Source: Camelus bactrianus | Lineage: Eukaryota > Chordata > Mammalia > Artiodactyla > Camelidae | DNA length: 64,000 nucleotides | Assembly: GCF_048773025.1 (NCBI RefSeq) | Contig: NC_133540.1 | Location: 74,279,501-74,343,500, forward strand | Reading direction: 5' to 3' | In this document: piece by piece, positions 59,440 to 64,000 of the stretch | How positions within the stretch are numbered: position 1 is the stretch's first letter | Layout: each line of letters begins with the position of its first letter | Translations under genes and position numbers: made by a program | Notes under the pieces: model-generated | The model's input: only the letters and a program-made list of their open reading frames with translations | Database searches by the model: none | What the model was told of the DNA's origin: nothing

Positions 59440-59540
59440 GGCCAATTGCCAGGCAGCCCTCAGCAAGCCGCGCCTCTGGCCAATTGCCAGGCGGCTCTCA
59501 GCAGGCCACGCCTCTGGCCAATTGCCAGATGGCTCTCACC
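59440..59540. repeat. Three 38-bp tandem repeats, each with a CCAAT box
   Basis: 'ggccaattgccaggc' begins at 59,440, 59,478 and 59,516, exactly 38 bp apart. The first two units are nearly identical and the third is cut short. Each holds CCAAT on + and the near-palindrome ggccaattgcc, so three CCAAT boxes lie 50-130 bp upstream of the minus-strand TATA box. NF-Y binding in either orientation is known for such boxes; use here is inferred. Confidence 0.85.
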
Positions 59541-59549
59541 GTGTCCCTC

Positions 59550-60055
59550 TGTAACAGAAAAGAACAAATCTGTCTCCATATGAGACCAGTTCCTTTGATT
59601 CTCACCCTGTTCCCTGTTTCCTGTTTCCTGGGCTTAGTCTTGCTAGCTCTGCACCTTTTATAAAAGAATGTTGCCTTCAGCCTGAAATACACAGGAGAGC
59701 CCATCATCAAGGCTCTGACCTTTAAGGGTATAACACTTTTGCACTCATATAATGATGACAAATTGCAGAATAGAAAATAATGTTTGTTTTGTGGGAGGTT
59801 TACAGGGACACCAAGACCTGACCCACATGGACAGCTGCAAGGGCAAAGGACTCTGACACCAAGAAGTTTGCACAACCAACCCCCTCCGTCCCTTTTTAGT
59901 ATAAAAGGAGCCTGAATTCTGGCTTGGGGAAGATGGTTCTCTGGACCATTATCCCCCATCTTCTCAGTCGGCTGGCTTTCCGAATAAAGTTGCTATTCCT
60001 TGCCCCCCCTGCCCCTACAAAGTCTAGTCCAACCTTTCCTAAAACGTGTGACACA
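59550..60055 (+). mobile_element. Solitary ERV1-like LTR
   Basis: It begins TGTAACAGAAAAGAACAAAT right after the CCAAT repeats. It has a TATA box 'tataaaagg' at 59,900, then 'tctcagtcggctggctttcc' and AATAAA at 59,983 before 'ttgctattcct', the classic gammaretrovirus-like R/U5 layout. It ends near 'gtgacaca'. No internal region. Its parts are well kept, so it is among the younger LTRs of the window. Confidence 0.8.
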
Positions 60056-60269
60056 GCTTGTTTCTAGATATTATGTGTAGAAATTGGGGTTCAGTCATCA
60101 AAAAAGTCAGGAAACGTGGGACTTAACAATAAACATGCTTCTTCCTTCAGGTCTTCCCAACGTTTAATATCCTAATGGGACTCTGATCTGTAAGAGGCAG
60201 ACTCCCAGATTACTTCACCTGGATTTAAAAGATCATCTGTATTGTTGACTTTGTTCCTGTCAATTAAAA

Positions 60270-61440
60270 AAAGTAATAAGGTATTTTTAGAGCAGTTTCA
60301 GGTTTAGAAAGTCACTGAGCAGGAAGTACAGAGAATTCCCACGTAACCTGCTCCTTTCTTGACCACTCACCCCAGTTTCTACATTATTAACAACTTGCAC
60401 TAATGTGGTACATTTGTTATAATTGATGGAGCAATGTTGATACGTTATTAACTGAAGTCTTTAGTTTGCATTAGTATTCTCTCTCAGCTTTGTGGGGTTC
60501 TATGAGCTTTGAGAAATGAGTGATAGCATGTGTCCGCTATACAATATCACAGAGCAGTTTCACTGGCTTAAATACCCTTTTTCACATCTGTTCACACCCC
60601 TCCCCCATAATTCCTGGCACCAGCAAACACTGATCTTTCCATTGTCTTTGTAAGTTTGCTTTCCCTAGAAAGTCATATAGTTGTACTCATCCAGTATGTA
60701 GCCTTTTCAGAATGAATTATTTTACTTACCTATATGCATTTAGAGTTTTTCTATGTCTTTTTTTGTTTGTTTGGCTTGATACCTCACTTCTGTTTATTTC
60801 TGAGTAATATTCCATTGTAGGATGGACCACAGTTTATTTATCCTTTCACCTGTTAAAAGACACCTTGGTTGCTTCCAATTTCTCTCTGAATCATGAATAA
60901 ATCGTGGATAAAGCTGCTAAAAACACTGGTGTGTAGGTTTACTGGGAAAATAAGTTTTCAGTTCATTTGGGTAAATGATTATGATAATGATGGCTAGATT
61001 GTATGTAAGACTGTGTTTAACTTTGTGAGAAGCCACCAAACTGTCTTGTGGAGTGACTGGACCACTTTACATTCCCATCAGCAGTGATGGGAGTTCCTGT
61101 TGCTCCATATCCTCACCAGCATTTGATGTTGTCAGTGTTTTGGATTTTAGCTGTTCTAATAGGTGTACAGTGGTATCTCCTTGTTTTAATCTGTGATTAC
61201 TTAATAACAGCTGATGCTAAGCATCTTTTCACATGCTTTTTTCCACCTGTATATCTTCCTTAGCAAGGTATCTATTCATATCAATGCCTGCTTTTTAATT
61301 TTGTTGTTTTCTTATGGTTGACTTTTTAATTTTTTTTTTAATACTTGGATACAAGTCCTTTATCAGCCATGTGTTTCGCAAATATTTTCTGCAAGTCTGT
61401 GACTTATTTTTTCATTGTCTTAATCTGGGATCTTTTAAAT
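60270..61440 (-). mobile_element. Old L1 (L1M-type) 3' region, antisense
   Basis: Collinear with the antisense 3' UTR at 18,889: 'tgagcaggaagtacagagaa', 'gtggtacatttgttataatt', 'cagtatgtagccttttcaga', 'aatattccattgtaggatgg', 'accaaactgtcttgtggagt' and 'tcctcaccagcatttgatgt', then antisense ORF2 'ccatgtgtttcgcaaatatt'. Confidence 0.9.
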
Positions 61441-61449
61441 AAGCATAAT

Positions 61450-64000
61450 TGAAAGCTTTTAATACCCAGCATTTTCTTATTTATTTTCACTGGGCACCAT
61501 CTATATACTTATCTACATCTGGCTTCAATGGGCAATTCTAAGTCTGCTTTAAAATGAAGTCTCTTTAGTGTTTTGCACTAACTCTCCACCCCCCCCCCCA
61601 ATGGAGCCTCGAGGAGGAAGGTTGGTGCATGTGAAGTGATGGCACATGGTCGTCTTCCAGCAAAACTCTGATTGGAGGCATTCCTGTGACTATTAACAGT
61701 AGTCAATGTTATTGCTTTTATTTATTTTTTTTAAATAATAACAGTTATTAGTCCTTGTTACTTGTGGAAAATGAGACCTTCAGTAAATCAATCACCTTGT
61801 CACACCTTTGGTTCCTCAGATGTGAAAGAGAAGTATAATATGAGCTCCCATGCAGGGCTGCTGTCCTGTTTGAAATGGACAATCATGAAATTACTCGGGG
61901 GATGACAGACACAAGGTCTCTGTTCAGTTCAGGAAGGTCATCCCTGCTTCCCTTTTCACTGGAAGGGTGTTGACCTGGCTGCTGGGTGTGTGTCTGGTCT
62001 GGATCCTGGTGCTGAAGAGTTCTCAAGAAGAAAGAAGAATCTTCCCTCTTCCTGGAACGTTATAGATTTTTTTTTTGACATTTCAAGTTGGCAAATATGA
62101 TCCTTGTCCTGATGAGATAAAACATATTTGTTGATTATCTCCAGAAACCAGAGTAAATTCTTGGATAAAAAATAATAATAAAAAAAAAAGTAAAATGTTT
62201 GAGTGCTTTCTTTGTAAACTCAGAAGACAACATTCTAGCAGTTTCTGTACCTATTTTGGTGACCATCAATAGAAGCAACTAAAAATTAGTCAACAAAATA
62301 ACAGCATTAATGGAAAGAGGAGGACGTGGAGCTAGAACGTGGGCCTGTGTTTCTAAGATGTAGTTTACAGACAAATGGAAATCTGCCTGCAAGTAATTCT
62401 CCTTAGGTTGTTAATGAGTAAGTTTACTCCCTCAAACCTCCTCAGTCTCACTCTGACCTGGCAGCCCACAGACTCTCATCATTTCCCGGATTTGATGATG
62501 GGTCCACATTACAGTGTCCTCTCCAGATTCCAGAATGATTTCATCTCTTTAAAGTAAAACTCATTTCTTTTCCTTCTGTCCCCCATTCCATTCTGCAGCG
62601 TGTGCTGAAATTCAAGGTCATCCTTCTCACTTTCCTCATCTCTCAAGGATCAAAAGTATAAAAGATAAGTGAGAAGCAAAATAAGAGGCAACTGAACTCC
62701 TTGGTCTTGTATAAGATGTCAGGGAAAAGGATCTATTGTTTAAAGGAGGCAGACTAAAGATTATCAGATAAAACAATGAATCAAATTTTATGTCAAATTA
62801 TATGTATCTACTGAATATCTAGGTATAGCCAGGAACTGTTACAGACACACTTCCTTCCATTCCAACAATTCAGTTAATTCATTTAGTCAAGGAGCATTGA
62901 TTGGAACTTGCTTGGTGCCCGTATTGCAACCCAGGGACGTGATTTCAGAGCTCACTCTTTCAACTGTATTGTTCACTGCCTGCCTTGATGTACGTGTGTC
63001 TCTCCAGGACATGTGCCTCCTTGCTGGGCAGGTTACAGGGTTTGCTTATTTCTTATTTCTTACTATTTACTTATTTCACTTGGTGTGTAGAAAGCCGCCT
63101 GAGACTTCTAGTTGAACTGGAGAGAGATTTCTCTTTTGTCTGTCATTCAGTTTATTTTTTAAATAATTAAAGCACTAAAGTGGATATCTGATCTCAAATT
63201 TTGAATTGATTATTTAACACATTTCAGTTAAGCAGAAAAATTCTAATTAGTTTCTTCCCTTCAGTTATGGGAACTCAGCCTCTAGAAATATATCTGATAC
63301 TTTAGTTGCCTTGGATAAAGAAATATGTATGCTTCTGAGATAATTCTGAATATTTTGGATCATACATTAGACATAGTTTGCCTGTCACTAACTTATAATG
63401 CACTGGAACCCCCCAACAATACACCATTCTAGACATTACATTATTGTTACCTTAGAAAGTAACAGTGCATTAATCACATGGGGATAGAAATTTCAAAAAT
63501 ACTTGTGTACTAGGCTGTTGCTGCTCAGTGAGGATTAGGTGAGGCTCAGGGCGTGGATCTCAGGGAAGACAGTCCTGCTGAAAGACCAGCTGTACATGTG
63601 CTCCTTGGTAATTCAGCATCTCCTCTGTCTTGCTCTTTTTACTGCCGAGGAAAGATAAGTTTCTACTTTCTGGTACCAAGGGTGCTCAAGGATAAAACAT
63701 GTCATTTTTATGGGTACTTTTTGGTGTCAAATGCAGAAATCATCTATAGGAGCTTTAACTGAACTGAAAAACAAACAAACAAAATCCGACCTAGCAGCTG
63801 CTCCCACCAATATGAAACCGGAACCAAAGTATGAGACCCTGCGGGGCTCTCCTGCATCTCCTCCTCTCACTCACTGTGCTCATTTCTGTGGGATCTGCCC
63901 CTCCAGCCCAGGGTCCCCTCCGTCTTGGCTGCGGGTGGAGACCCAGACCCAGTGAGCTGCTGTGTGTGCCCCAGGACATGTTGGCCAACCAGCTTACTCT
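61450..64000. other. Mostly unassigned sequence to window end
   Basis: Holds a C11 run near 61,591 and a possible worn MIR at 61,740-61,850 ('ggttcctcagatgtgaaaga'). The last 250 bp are GC-richer, but no gene or repeat is recognised. Confidence 0.45.

Noticed and set aside
1-64000. CRISPR arrays, operons, ribosome binding sites, prophage or plasmid origins
   Set aside because: The sequence is vertebrate nuclear DNA; no regularly spaced repeats with unique spacers and no dense coding were seen.

Overview
This is a mammalian, almost certainly placental, intergenic window that is dense in interspersed repeats. It shows no confidently recognisable host protein-coding gene, tRNA, rRNA or CRISPR array. 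Host clues come from the repeats. MIR and L2 are plentiful, and MER5A/MER20-type hAT and Tigger (MER2-type) DNA transposons are present. The younger L1 3' ends near 43.7-44.8 kb resemble even-toed ungulate L1s, with a slight lean to camelids; this rests on memory of those repeats. I saw none of the abundant lineage SINEs of cattle, pig, dog or horse, and no camelid tRNA-SINE, so the order-level call is tentative. Layout: 1-17.5 kb is old unique sequence with scattered MIR, L2 and L1M pieces, plus a MaLR-type LTR (12.1-12.6 kb) inserted in an older repeat. 17.5-23.3 kb is an L1 cluster. It includes a 3.1 kb minus-strand L1 (18,889-22,010) bounded by a 12-bp target-site duplication, whose middle is inverted and mostly deleted; it retains a readable ORF1 and a 5' UTR. 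23.3-43.6 kb is quiet, with many MIR and L2 copies, including a 1.4 kb antisense L2 with a decayed reverse-transcriptase region (33.6-35.0 kb), and a TG/AG microsatellite. 43.7-55.5 kb is a pile of L1s, nearly all on the minus strand, with several solitary LTRs and a 340-bp Tigger element nested in them. Two blocks there (about 46.1-47.5 kb and 53.8-55.0 kb) carry the same LTR, in the same orientation, at the same point of the same L1 segment. This points to a local duplication or to a composite mobile unit. 55.5-56.3 kb is antisense L2. 56.3-59.5 kb is GC-rich. On its minus strand it carries the best candidate for a host gene: a TATA box, three 38-bp tandem repeats each holding a CCAAT box, an ATG in strong context opening a signal-peptide-like frame, plausible splice sites, and an AATAAA about 1.7 kb downstream. 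I do not recognise the product, and the downstream frames look partly broken. It may be a small, fast-evolving secreted or membrane protein gene, or its decayed remnant. 59.55-60.05 kb is a solitary ERV1-like LTR, 60.3-61.4 kb is an antisense L1M, and the rest to 64 kb holds nothing I can name. No set of genes here works together as a pathway.
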